64,000 bases of DNA from the NCBI RefSeq assembly GCF_943192995.1, contig NZ_CALPCP010000014.1, positions 1-64,000 on the forward strand. The letters are read 5' to 3'. Each line of letters starts with the position of its first letter. Position 1 is the stretch's first letter. A program made the translations under genes and the position numbers. The notes beneath the pieces were generated by a model. That model was not told the origin of the DNA. It made no database searches and was given only the letters and a program-made list of their open reading frames with translations. This DNA comes from Flintibacter muris (GTDB lineage: Bacteria > Bacillota > Clostridia > Oscillospirales > Oscillospiraceae). Positions 8,288 through 16,892 of this stretch are shown in pieces.

Positions 8288-8901
8288 TTCTGGAGGCGAA
8301 AAATCTCACCTTCCGCTATCCCCGCCAGCAGGGGGCGCCCGCGCTGGAACGGGTCAGCCTCACTCTGGAGCCGGGGGAACAGGTGGGCCTGTCCGCCCCC
8401 AGCGGGCGGGGGAAGACCACCCTGTGCCGGCTGCTGGCCGGGTGGGAGAAGCCCGACAGCGGCCAGGTGCTGCTGGACGGTCTCCCTGTCACCGGGTATC
8501 GGGGGTTCTGCCCCGTCCAGCTGCTGTGGCAGCATCCGGAGGAGGCGGTGGACCCCCTTCTCCACCTGGGTACCACCCTGCGCCAGGCCGGGACAGTGGA
8601 CCGCGCTGTCCTGGATGGTCTGGGCATTCAGGACAGCTGGCTGGAGCGCTACCCCTCGGAGCTGTCCGGAGGAGAGCTGCAGCGCATCTGTGTTGCCCGG
8701 GTCCTGCGGCCCCAGCTGCGCTTTCTCCTGTGTGACGAGGCCTCCGCCATGCTGGACCTGATTACGCAGGCCCGGCTGTGGCAGTTCCTTCTGGCTCAGG
8801 CGGAAGCGCGCCGGCTGGGCCTGCTGGTAGTCAGCCACGACACCCAGCTGCTGAAGCGGCTGTGTACCAGGATTCTCAGCTGGAAGGAGCTGACTTTATG
8901 A
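8284..8901 (+). CDS. Nickel-type ABC transporter ATP-binding protein (NikE-like)
   Basis: 205 residues, shorter than typical NikE (about 260) because it lacks the C-terminal oligopeptide-family extension. Walker A APSGRGKTT (38-46), signature LSGGELQR (127-134), Walker B followed by DEASAMLD (151-158) in place of the common DEPTSALD, and a switch histidine in VVSHDT. Last clear gene of the lar-nik operon. Confidence 0.9.
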   Translation: MILEAKNLTFRYPRQQGAPALERVSLTLEPGEQVGLSAPSGRGKTTLCRLLAGWEKPDSGQVLLDGLPVTGYRGFCPVQLLWQHPEEAVDPLLHLGTTLRQAGTVDRAVLDGLGIQDSWLERYPSELSGGELQRICVARVLRPQLRFLLCDEASAMLDLITQARLWQFLLAQAEARRLGLLVVSHDTQLLKRLCTRILSWKELTL

Positions 8902-9041
8902 CAAAAGGGCGGGCACAGGATGATATCCCACATGATGGCGAAGCCATCGCCGCAGCCCCTGTCTTTGAAAGCGAGGGTATCACCGCCAGAGACGCAGGAG
9001 AGGTCGCAGGCAATGTCCAGATGATGTGGCAGACAGTTTGA
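8898..9041 (+). CDS. Possible 47-aa ORF coupled to nikE
   Basis: An ATG overlapping the nikE-like stop (ATGA) opens a 47-codon acidic frame with no family I recognise. The overlap imitates the coupling seen all along this operon, but nothing else supports it. A longer frame on the opposite strand (8796-9173) covers the same bases and looks no better. The 8902-9271 interval otherwise holds only the terminator at 9084-9120. Confidence 0.3.
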   Translation: MTKGRAQDDIPHDGEAIAAAPVFESEGITARDAGEVAGNVQMMWQTV

Positions 9042-9083
9042 CGCCCTTGTGGTGTGTATCAATTTACACACTGTTCTTCCAAA

Positions 9084-9120
9084 GAAAAAGCCAGATGCAT
9101 ATGAACATACACATCTGGCT
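9084..9120 (-). terminator. Terminator facing the minus strand
   Basis: Perfect 9-bp stem AGCCAGATG / CATCTGGCT with a 14-nt loop, followed on the minus strand by TTTTTC. It lies about 150 nt past the end of the membrane-protein gene at 9272 and probably ends the purL-membrane protein transcript. Confidence 0.65.
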
Positions 9121-9271
9121 GAGCTTGTCAGAGTAATCTGGTTGTCCCTCACCCTGGCAAAACAGAAAGTCATCTTCTATTGAGAGCTGATTGCAGCAGT
9201 GAAACAGTGCAGATCGCTCAGACTGCTTCCACCGTTCGCTCCACAAAAGAGAGCCTGGGGAGGGGAGGCGG

Positions 9272-10096
9272 TCAGTCTTGAAGCGCCGGAGACACCAGCT
9301 TGGAAAGGTTCTCGAGCTGGTTCCGCCCAATGCAGTAGGCATACAGGTGTGTAAGGTCAATTTCATAGCCGTCCTGGAACCGCAGGGCATAGTTATAAGT
9401 GGGATAGGTGCGGCCAGCACCACGTCCGGCTCTGTAGTCTTTGCGATAGTATTCCGCTTCCTCCAGTTCCTCGAAAGGGTGCCAACTGGTCCGGATGCCG
9501 AGAACATAAGTAGATACGCCGGTGGAGGTGGCCTCGGTCCGGCTGAGGCAGGAGAGCAGAACCGGCCCCCAAAAGAGTGCCAGCCCGGCGGCAATCAGGA
9601 GCAGCCCACCTTTCAGTTGGGATATAAAGGGACGAAATTCAATCTTGGATTGGAACCAGTCCCGCAATGCGAAAAACAGGATGTTGAGCGCAATGCTAAA
9701 AATGCCGATCTCCAACATGCACACAAGGAAAGCCGCAATTGTGCTGGAGAAACCATAGCGCAGATAAAGGGTGTCAGGTCCCACCAGAAACCAGTGGTGA
9801 AGCTGATTTTGGTAGACGAAAACAAACAGGTACAGCGAAAGCGCGCAGCCCAAAATAAGGGCAAGAAAAGAGTATTCCGGCTTTTGAGCTGTATCGATTT
9901 TCTGGTCCTCCCACTCCTGTCTCTTCCGCTGGTTGGAAGGGAGGCTGCTGTAAGTGGGCCCTTTCTTTTTCTGGCACCACCAGGCCTGTCTTTTGTCCGC
10001 CTTGACGCTGGACTGTTTGGACAACGCGCTGGCCCGCTCCCGCTTCTTTTGGAGCTTTTTCCGCTCCAGGGAAGCGGGAGATTTTTTCCTTGCCAC
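9272..10096 (-). CDS. Unrecognised membrane protein with basic N terminus
   Basis: 274 residues. The first 65 are strongly basic and hydrophilic (MARKKSPASLERKKLQKKRE...), then three hydrophobic segments follow (about 75-97, 112-140 and 160-182), and the last 80 residues are soluble. I do not recognise a family. The GTG start at 10096 has no clear ribosome site and lies 6 nt after the purL stop, so it may depend on translation of purL; the true start is uncertain. Probably an inner-membrane protein. Confidence 0.6.
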   Translation of the reverse strand: MARKKSPASLERKKLQKKRERASALSKQSSVKADKRQAWWCQKKKGPTYSSLPSNQRKRQEWEDQKIDTAQKPEYSFLALILGCALSLYLFVFVYQNQLHHWFLVGPDTLYLRYGFSSTIAAFLVCMLEIGIFSIALNILFFALRDWFQSKIEFRPFISQLKGGLLLIAAGLALFWGPVLLSCLSRTEATSTGVSTYVLGIRTSWHPFEELEEAEYYRKDYRAGRGAGRTYPTYNYALRFQDGYEIDLTHLYAYCIGRNQLENLSKLVSPALQD

Positions 10097-10102
10097 GGCG
10101 GT

Positions 10103-13100
10103 TTATTTAAAGTACTCCGCCCCGCTCTCAAACAGGGGCATGTGCTTCTCGCCGGGGATGTTGACGGCTACGAAGGGCCCGCGGCGCTCCAGGTGGCCCA
10201 TCTTGCCGAAGACCCGGCCATCAGGGGAGAAGATGCCTTCGATGGCCTCCATGGAGCCGTTGGGGTTAGCCAGGATGTCCATAGTGGGGCGGCCCTCCAG
10301 GTCCACGTACTGGGTACCCACCTGGCCCTTGGCGATAAGGTCCGCAATAACGTTGGAAGGGGCCACAAAGCGGCCCTCGCCGTGGGAGATGGGGATGGTG
10401 TACTGGTCGCCCACGCTGCACTTGAGCATCCAGGGGGACTGGACGCTGGCCACCCGGGTGGTGACATACCGGCTCTGGTGGCGGCCAATCTGATTGTAGG
10501 TCAGGGTTGGGCAGCTTTCGTCCATGGGACGGATCTCGCCGAAGGGCACTAGCCCCAGCTTGACCAGAGCCTGGAAGCCGTTACAGATGCCCAGCATCAG
10601 GCCGTCCCGGTGCTTGAGCAGGTCCATGATGGCGTCGCTGAGGGTGCTGTTGCGCAGGAAGGAGCAGATAAATTTGGCGGAGCCCTCCGGCTCGTCGCCG
10701 CCGGAGAAACCGCCAGGGAGGATCACCATCTGGGCGTCCCGGATGGCTTTCTCCAGCGCCTGGGCGGACTGGGCCAGAAAATCAGTGGTCAGGTTGCGCA
10801 CCACCACAATCTCCGGGTCGATTCCGGCGCGGATGCAGGCTCGGGCGGTGTCGTACTCGCAGTTGGTGCCGGGGAAGGCGGGAATCACCGCCTTGGGGTG
10901 GGCAGTCTTATGCTTGCAGACGGCGGGGGACCGCTTGTCCCAGGAAATAGCCTGAACTTCTTCAGAACTGCCCGCCCTGGTGGGGTAAACCTCCTCCAGC
11001 ACACCCTCGTTGAGGACCAGCAGCTCGTCGATGGGGGCAGAGTCGTCCCCTAGCGTGATGACTGGCTCCTTAGTGGTAAAGCCCAGCGGTTCGGCACCGG
11101 ATTCGTTGATTTCCTCGGTCAGTTCAACTACAATGGCGCCGGGCCGGCCGACGCAATGCCAGGGAGTGGCGTAATTGTGCTCCACCCCTTGGAACCCAAT
11201 TCGGTTGCCGAAGGACATGTTCATAATTGCCGCCGCCGGACTAGTCTGCTGGTCCAGCGCCCAGGCGGCTTTGACCTTGCCCAGCTTGTGGAGCTTGGCG
11301 AGACGTTCCCAAGCGCCGATGACGGCAGATGACCAGGAGATATCAAGGTCTTCATCCGCAAAGAGATAGACCGGATGTCCTGCTTCTTTAAACTCAGGCG
11401 TGATAATCTCACCCGCCTTGACGGGAGCAATCGCAAAGGAGATAAGGGTGGGAGGTACATCCTTGTCCAGGAAGGAACCGGACATGGAATCCTTGCCGCC
11501 GATGGCGGCGCAGTTGAATTTTAACTGCGCGTGCAGCGCGCCCAACAGAGCCTGGAAGGGTTTGCCCCAACGCTTGGGGTCGTCCCGCAGCTTTTCAAAA
11601 AACTCCTGGAAGGTGAGATAAGCCTTTTTATAATCTGCTCCAGCGGCCACCAGCTTGGCAATGGAGCTGATTACGGCATCATAAGCGCCCCAGAATGGAT
11701 TGCGCGACATATCGTCCGGGTCACAGCCCCAGGCCATGACGCTGGCCTGGTCGGTCTCCTGCCCCGGCAAAACGGGCAGCAGCGCCGCCATGGCCTGGGC
11801 GGGGGTGGTCTGGGTCTTGCCGCCGAAGGGCATGAGGACGGAACCCGCGCCAATGGAGCCGTCGAACCGCTCAGTCAGTCCCCGTCGGGAGGCGCACTGG
11901 AGGCTGGAAGCCATTTCACGCAGGGAAGTAAAACGCTCCCCGGATACTTTGCCGCCCCGGTCCGCTTGAACCTTGGCGTGCTTCACCGCGCCGTTGGTAT
12001 TCAAAAAGGCCCGGGACAAATCGGCGATTTTCTGCCCCTTCCAATACATGACCATCCGGGGGCTCTCGGTGACCACGGCCACCTGATAGGCCTCCAGGTT
12101 TTCTTTCTCGGCGGCGGCAATGAACTGAGCCGCATCCTCGGGGGCGACCACCACCGCCATGCGCTCCTGGCTCTCGGAGATGGCAAGCTCGGTGCCGTCC
12201 AGGCCGTCGTACTTTTTGCGCACGGCGTCCAGGTCGATCTCCAGGCCGTCGGCCAGCTCGCCGATAGCCACCGACACGCCCCCCGCGCCAAAATCATTGC
12301 ACCGCTTAATCAGCCGGGTGACCTCCCCGTCCCGGAACAGCCGCTGGATTTTCCGCTCCTCAGGGGCGTTGCCCTTCTGGACCTCGGAGGCCATGGTGGT
12401 CAGCGACTTCTTGTTGTGGCTCTTGGAGGAGCCGGTGGCCCCGCCGATACCGTCCCGGCCGGTGCGGCCTCCCAGAAGGATGACCACATCCCCGGGGGCG
12501 GGGCGCTCCCGGCGCACATTCTCCGCCGGGGCCGCGCCCACAACCGCGCCGCACTCCAGCCGTTTGGCGATATAGCCCTCGTGGTAGACCTCGGCCACAT
12601 GGCCGGTGGCCAGACCGATCTGGTTGCCATAGGAGGAGTAGCCCGCCGCCGCCGTCTGGCACAGCTTGCGCTGGGGCAGCTTGCCCTCCAGGGTCTGGTC
12701 AAAGGGGACCCGGGGGTCCCCCGCGCCGGTAAAGCGCATAGCCTGGTGGACGTACACCCGGCCGGACAGGGGGTCCCGGATACAGCCGCCGATACAGGTG
12801 GCCGCGCCGCCGAAGGGTTCAATTTCGGTGGGATGGTTGTGGGTCTCATTTTTGAACATGAGCAGCCAGTCCTGCTCCTCGCCGTCCACCTGGGCGGGGA
12901 CGTGGATGGAGCAGGCGTTGATCTCCTCGCTCTCATCCAGTTCAGGGAGCAGGCCCCGCTTTTTCAGCACCTTGGCGCCAATGGTGGCAATGTCCATCAG
13001 GGTCTGGGGCCGCTGAGCCGCCTTCTCCTGGCCGTAGACCTCCACCCGGGCGGCCAGATACCGCTCGTAGGCGGCTTTTACATCGGGGTCGTTGATGGTA

Positions 13101-13816
13101 ATTTCGTCCAAATGGGTGGAGAAGGTGGTGTGGCGGCAGTGGTCAGACCAGTAGGTGTCCACCACCCGCACCTCGGTGATGGTGGGGTCCCGCTTCTCCT
13201 CGTCCCGGAAATAGGTCTGGAGGAATTTCAGGTCGTCAATATCCATAGCAAGCCCCAGCTTGTCCAGCAGGGCGGACAGGGCTCCCTCGTCCATGGAGAT
13301 AAAGCCGTCCACCGTGCCCACCCGGTCGGGGATGGCGTGCTCCCGCACCAAAGTCTCGGGCTTGTCCATAGACGCCTCCCGGCTCTCCACCGGGTTGATG
13401 AGAAAGGCCTTGATCTTGTCCAGCTCCTCCTGAGACAAAGCGCCCTCCAGGAAATAGACCTTGGCATAGGCAATGAGGGGCCGCTCCACCCCGGCCATCA
13501 GCTGGATGCACTGGGCGGCGGAGTCCGCCCGCTGGTCAAACTGGCCGGGCAGGGCCTCCACGGCGAAGCAGACCCCCGCAATGCGGGGCATGGGGAAGTG
13601 CTCGTCGTAGACCACGTCCACCTGGGGCTCAGAGAAGACAATGTCCTTGGCCCGCTCGTAGACCTCACGGTCAATCTGATCAGCGTCATACCGGTTCAGA
13701 ATGGTCACATTGTGGAGGGTGTGGATTCCCAGCTGCTCCCGCAGCTGTTTGCACAGCCCCTGGGCCTCCACGTCGAAGCCCTCTCTCTTTTTGGAATAGC
13801 AGCGGTAAACACTCAT
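10103..13816 (-). CDS. purL: Phosphoribosylformylglycinamidine synthase (PurL with PurQ domain)
   Basis: 1237 residues, the single-chain clostridial form. It converts FGAR, ATP and glutamine to FGAM in purine synthesis. Visible: the TYWSDHCRHTTF catalytic region, the ATP-grasp-like core with TGAGDPRVPFDQTL and SKSHNKKSLTTMASEV, and a C-terminal class I glutaminase domain with LGICNGFQ (nucleophile Cys) and ILPGGFSGGDEPEGSA. I start at the ATG at 13816, 8 nt after GGAGG; the open frame upstream is repeat DNA. No other purine genes are adjacent, which is unusual. No purine riboswitch is visible in the short upstream gap. Confidence 0.93.
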   Translation of the reverse strand: MSVYRCYSKKREGFDVEAQGLCKQLREQLGIHTLHNVTILNRYDADQIDREVYERAKDIVFSEPQVDVVYDEHFPMPRIAGVCFAVEALPGQFDQRADSAAQCIQLMAGVERPLIAYAKVYFLEGALSQEELDKIKAFLINPVESREASMDKPETLVREHAIPDRVGTVDGFISMDEGALSALLDKLGLAMDIDDLKFLQTYFRDEEKRDPTITEVRVVDTYWSDHCRHTTFSTHLDEITINDPDVKAAYERYLAARVEVYGQEKAAQRPQTLMDIATIGAKVLKKRGLLPELDESEEINACSIHVPAQVDGEEQDWLLMFKNETHNHPTEIEPFGGAATCIGGCIRDPLSGRVYVHQAMRFTGAGDPRVPFDQTLEGKLPQRKLCQTAAAGYSSYGNQIGLATGHVAEVYHEGYIAKRLECGAVVGAAPAENVRRERPAPGDVVILLGGRTGRDGIGGATGSSKSHNKKSLTTMASEVQKGNAPEERKIQRLFRDGEVTRLIKRCNDFGAGGVSVAIGELADGLEIDLDAVRKKYDGLDGTELAISESQERMAVVVAPEDAAQFIAAAEKENLEAYQVAVVTESPRMVMYWKGQKIADLSRAFLNTNGAVKHAKVQADRGGKVSGERFTSLREMASSLQCASRRGLTERFDGSIGAGSVLMPFGGKTQTTPAQAMAALLPVLPGQETDQASVMAWGCDPDDMSRNPFWGAYDAVISSIAKLVAAGADYKKAYLTFQEFFEKLRDDPKRWGKPFQALLGALHAQLKFNCAAIGGKDSMSGSFLDKDVPPTLISFAIAPVKAGEIITPEFKEAGHPVYLFADEDLDISWSSAVIGAWERLAKLHKLGKVKAAWALDQQTSPAAAIMNMSFGNRIGFQGVEHNYATPWHCVGRPGAIVVELTEEINESGAEPLGFTTKEPVITLGDDSAPIDELLVLNEGVLEEVYPTRAGSSEEVQAISWDKRSPAVCKHKTAHPKAVIPAFPGTNCEYDTARACIRAGIDPEIVVVRNLTTDFLAQSAQALEKAIRDAQMVILPGGFSGGDEPEGSAKFICSFLRNSTLSDAIMDLLKHRDGLMLGICNGFQALVKLGLVPFGEIRPMDESCPTLTYNQIGRHQSRYVTTRVASVQSPWMLKCSVGDQYTIPISHGEGRFVAPSNVIADLIAKGQVGTQYVDLEGRPTMDILANPNGSMEAIEGIFSPDGRVFGKMGHLERRGPFVAVNIPGEKHMPLFESGAEYFK

Positions 13817-13841
13817 GTCGGTTCCTCCATTATTTAAAATG

Positions 13842-13900
13842 TATGGGCGGCCTGCGCCGCCTGTTTCTCTTTTCAGGCGGCCACAGGCCGCCCATACGGA
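13842..13900. repeat. GC-rich palindromic repeat pair
   Basis: Inverted pair (GTATGGGCGGCCTG... and ...CAGGCCGCCCATAC) filling the 86-nt gap between the solute-binding protein gene and purL. It can fold into one long stem and may act as a transcript-end or RNA-stability element. Confidence 0.8.
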
Positions 13901-13902
13901 CA

Positions 13903-15423
13903 TCACTGAACGGTCCAATTCTCCAGCTGATAGAACACATTTCCCCGCACCGGCGACAGTCCGGACAGCTGGCCCCACTGGGTGAGGACGGAGCCGTTTT
14001 TGAACAGAATGGGGACAATGGGGGCCTCCTCATTCAGCAGGGCAAAGAGCTGGCTGGCACACAGGGCCTTGTCCTCAGCCGCCCCCTGCATGGCGGCCAG
14101 GAGGGAATCCGCCTCCTCGGCCCACCAGCCGCCATAGTTGAGAGCTCCGGCGGAGGAAAGCAGAGGTGCCAGGTCAAAGCCGGCGGTAAATACCGTCTCC
14201 CCCAGGTACAGGTCAAACGCTCCCCGGCTCAGGGCGGCGGTGTAATCCTCAAAGGGCAGCTGCTGCAAATCCACCGCGAAGCCGGCTGCCTCCAGCTGAT
14301 AGGCAATCAGCTGGGCGGCGGAGGTCTTGGCTACATTTTCGCTGTTTACCAAAAAAACCAGCTGGCTGCCCTGGAGCCGCAGTTCCTCCATCTGAACCGC
14401 CAGCCCCTCCGGATTGTAGACCAGGGGGGCGTCCCCCGGCTGATACAGGGCGCTGGCCGGATGGACAGGCAGAAGGGTAGAGATGGCGTGGTTAGAATAG
14501 GCGGTGGTGGCAATGGCGTCCCGGTCCACCGCCAGGGAGACGGCCCGCCGGGCGGCGGCACTGCGGAAGGGACCCGTCCGGGTGTTGAAACCCAGGTAGA
14601 GGAAGTCGGTGGTGGGGTAATCCCAGGCCTGGTAGTTGCCGCCGTAGCCCATGGCGTTGGTGGCCATCAGGTCCACGTCCACCAGCGAGATCGCCCCACC
14701 GTCAAAGGCATAGATCAGCTCGTCGCTTTTGCTTACCCCCCGGAGGAGGATGGCAGAGGCGGGGAGGGTCTTGTCCCGCTGCCACCAGCCCTCCCGGGTG
14801 GTGAGGCAGCTGCCGTCCTCTGAAAGCACATAGGGCCCGGTGCCGACTGGGCGGTCCCCATCCCCCAGGGCAATGGGGATGTCCAGCAGCACAGGCAGAG
14901 AGCCATTGGCCCGGCGGAGGGTAATTGTGAGCTGATAGGGGGCCTCCTCCGAAGAGGAGACAGAAACAACGTCGGCCAGCCGCTCCTGATAGCGGCTTCC
15001 GGCGGAGCGGGCCAGGTTCAGAGCGTCCGCCGCCTCCCGGGCGGTGAGGGGGGTACCGTCGGAGAAGGTGACTCCGGAGCGCAGAGTGAAGGTCCACACC
15101 AGCTTGTCCTCACTGGCGGTATAGCTTTGACACAGCAGGGGCTGGGCCTGGAAGGAGGCGTCCACTGTGAACAGGCTCTCGTAGAGCAGGGAGGCCAGCG
15201 TCAGATTGGCCCGGTTGCCGGCCAGAGTGGGGTGAAGGCTGTACGCCGGATAAAAAGCCAGGGTAAAGGGAACGGGCTCAGGGGGCGGAGCCTCCTCCTG
15301 GCTGGCGTCCGCAGAGGAGGACCCGGCCGCGGAGCCGGAGTCCGCAGGGGGCGCTTCACCGCCGCAGGCGGCAAGGGTGAGGAAAAGCGCGGCGGTCAGG
15401 ACAGAGGCGAGCAGTTTTTTCAT
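13903..15423 (-). CDS. Orphan solute-binding lipoprotein, SBP_bac_5 family
   Basis: 506 residues. Signal peptide with LTLAACGG (lipidated Cys20), then an Ala/Ser/Glu-rich linker, then a peptide/nickel-type binding fold (FSDGTPLTAREAADALN; RRAVSLAVDRDAIATTAYS). No permease or ATPase gene is adjacent; it sits 13 nt after pgeF and is followed by purL. It may serve a transporter encoded elsewhere or act as a sensor. Ligand unknown. Confidence 0.8.
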   Translation of the reverse strand: MKKLLASVLTAALFLTLAACGGEAPPADSGSAAGSSSADASQEEAPPPEPVPFTLAFYPAYSLHPTLAGNRANLTLASLLYESLFTVDASFQAQPLLCQSYTASEDKLVWTFTLRSGVTFSDGTPLTAREAADALNLARSAGSRYQERLADVVSVSSSEEAPYQLTITLRRANGSLPVLLDIPIALGDGDRPVGTGPYVLSEDGSCLTTREGWWQRDKTLPASAILLRGVSKSDELIYAFDGGAISLVDVDLMATNAMGYGGNYQAWDYPTTDFLYLGFNTRTGPFRSAAARRAVSLAVDRDAIATTAYSNHAISTLLPVHPASALYQPGDAPLVYNPEGLAVQMEELRLQGSQLVFLVNSENVAKTSAAQLIAYQLEAAGFAVDLQQLPFEDYTAALSRGAFDLYLGETVFTAGFDLAPLLSSAGALNYGGWWAEEADSLLAAMQGAAEDKALCASQLFALLNEEAPIVPILFKNGSVLTQWGQLSGLSPVRGNVFYQLENWTVQ

Positions 15424-15436
15424 GGGTATCTCCTTG

Positions 15437-16249
15437 TTACAGCAGCTGGATCATAGCGGCCATGCTGCCCCGCTGGCTCCCCTGGACCCGGTGGGACCAG
15501 AAGGTGTCTAACTCGCAGGCGGTGCAGGCGGAACACAGGGCAATGTGCTCCGGGCGCAGCCCCACCTCTTGCAGCATATAGGCGTTGATCCCCTTCAGAT
15601 CCACGGAGAATTTTCCTTCTCTGGACAGAGGACGGATAAAGGGCTCCGCCCCCTCCCCCAGTCCAGAGCGCAGGCCGTCTGGGACGTCGGCGTGGGTTTC
15701 AAAGCAGCATGGGCCAATCCCTGGACCGATAGCCGCCAGAATGTTTTTTGCCTGACAGCCGTAGTTATGGACCATAGCCGCCGCCGTCCAGGCGGCGATC
15801 TTGGCGGCAGTCCCCCGCCAGCCGGCGTGGGCGGCAGCGGCGCACCGGCGCACCGGGTCGTAAAGCAGGATGGGGATGCAGTCCCCGGAGAAGATGGTCA
15901 GACAGACACCGGGCTCTACGGTAATCAGACCGTCGGCCTCATAGGTGCCGGGGGCCTCGGGGCAGTCCATCACGTCCGCCCGGGTGACCGGACGCACCTG
16001 GCTGCTGTGAATCTGATGGTTTTTCACCAGCGCGTTGGGGTCGGCACCGATCGCGGCACAGAACCGGGTGAAATTTTCACGGACATTGGCCGGGTCGTCC
16101 CCCCGGTTGGCCCCCAGGTTCAGGCTGTCCATGGGCGCAGGGGACACGCCCCCCAGCCGGGTGGAGAAACCGTGGGCCGCTCCCGCCCAGGCGGGATCCG
16201 GACAGGCATAAAAAAGGACGCCACAGCGCTCCAGCTTTGTAATCTCCAT
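15437..16249 (-). CDS. pgeF: PgeF/LACC1-family multicopper-like purine nucleosidase or peptidoglycan-editing factor
   Basis: 270 residues of the YfiH/PgeF family. The metal-binding and active-site blocks are present: NHQIHSSQV (His), SGDCIPILLYDP, AHAGWRGTA and GPGIGPCCFE. In other bacteria members keep L-Ser out of peptidoglycan precursors, and several act on purine nucleosides; which applies here cannot be read from sequence. First gene of a likely pgeF-lipoprotein pair, close to purL. Confidence 0.88.
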   Translation of the reverse strand: MEITKLERCGVLFYACPDPAWAGAAHGFSTRLGGVSPAPMDSLNLGANRGDDPANVRENFTRFCAAIGADPNALVKNHQIHSSQVRPVTRADVMDCPEAPGTYEADGLITVEPGVCLTIFSGDCIPILLYDPVRRCAAAAHAGWRGTAAKIAAWTAAAMVHNYGCQAKNILAAIGPGIGPCCFETHADVPDGLRSGLGEGAEPFIRPLSREGKFSVDLKGINAYMLQEVGLRPEHIALCSACTACELDTFWSHRVQGSQRGSMAAMIQLL

Positions 16250-16281
16250 GACATCTCCTCCGGCAGTCTCTTATTTTCAGC

Positions 16282-16308
16282 GGTTTCCCGCCCTCTGGGC
16301 GGGAAACC
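16282..16308. terminator. Perfect 12-bp hairpin between pgeF and the 70-aa gene
   Basis: GGTTTCCCGCCC-TCT-GGGCGGGAAACC, with only a weak A/T tract on either side. Probably ends or stabilises the transcript of the small gene at 16404-16616. Confidence 0.5.
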
Positions 16309-16403
16309 AGCTTTGTCTTATTTTAGCCTAAAACCTGGCAAAAGACAACCCATAACAAAGGAGAATTGGAGTATATTTTTCAGGTCGCTCAGGGCAAATT
16401 GCC

Positions 16404-16616
16404 TCAAAGCTGCTCCAGCTCCCGCAGGGTGTCGTCAATGGTTTTCTGGGGCAGATAAATGGATGCCATCTCCGCCAGCTGGTCCAGAGAGAGTGTGCGG
16501 GCCGCGCTTACCATGGGATGCTTCATAAACCGGCCGAAGCGGCGCTGGAACACAGCTTTGGATTTGGGATTGTCCAGAAGTTCGCCTACTGTGATCTGCT
16601 TATTGCGTAAGTCCAT
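16404..16616 (-). CDS. Small helical protein, family not firmly recognised
   Basis: 70 residues, predicted all-helical: a KQITVGELLDNPKSKAVFQRRF segment, a middle loop and a C-terminal helix (TIDDTLRELEQL). It reminds me of the short helical tails appended to some clostridial glycoside hydrolases (ITVGELLDNP...), but I would not assign a role. The ATG at 16616 is chosen because GGAGG lies 8 nt upstream. Stand-alone gene. Confidence 0.65.
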   Translation of the reverse strand: MDLRNKQITVGELLDNPKSKAVFQRRFGRFMKHPMVSAARTLSLDQLAEMASIYLPQKTIDDTLRELEQL

Positions 16617-16797
16617 GTAGTTCACCTCCAGAACAGTCTATGCTGATAGTGCCCCGGCCTTGACAGCAGATCAACAGTATTTACAGCGGATCAGATTTGC
16701 TGTTATACTGATTCTTAATAAAACGATGTAATCTTTTTATCAAGAAACAGTATTATGTCCAGTTGGGGCCAAAAAACACCTCTACAGACCTGATATC

Positions 16798-16826
16798 AAC
16801 CTTGTCAACCTGAGGTTGACAAGGTT
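16798..16826. promoter_or_regulatory. Perfect 13-bp inverted repeat upstream of the HTH regulator
   Basis: AACCTTGTCAACC-TGA-GGTTGACAAGGTT ends 14 bp before the -35 of the promoter at 16841. It has no T-tract, so an operator is more likely than a terminator. Autoregulation by the adjacent HTH protein is the simplest idea. Confidence 0.55.
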
Positions 16827-16840
16827 CCAGCTTTCTTTTC

Positions 16841-16869
16841 TTGCCAAATAGGGCCGGTTTTGGTATGCT
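16841..16869 (+). promoter_or_regulatory. Promoter of the HTH/zinc-ribbon gene
   Basis: TTGCCA at 16841-16846, 17-bp spacer, TATGCT at 16864-16869 with TGG in front (extended -10). Confidence 0.65.
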
Positions 16870-16892
16870 GAACGTAAAAGGAGGGAACTGAT

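Noticed and set aside
8796-9173. 125-codon minus-strand frame overlapping nikE and the gap after it
   Set aside because: Cysteine-rich odd composition, no ribosome site, overlaps the well-supported NikE-like gene, and the plus-strand ATGA-coupled ORF covers the same bases.
10103-13837. Long open frames opposite purL, walK, groEL, tctA, ppk1 and the fucose-isomerase-like gene
   Set aside because: These antisense frames arise from G+C-rich codon usage; they have low-complexity His/Gln/Gly/Val-rich translations and no initiation signals.
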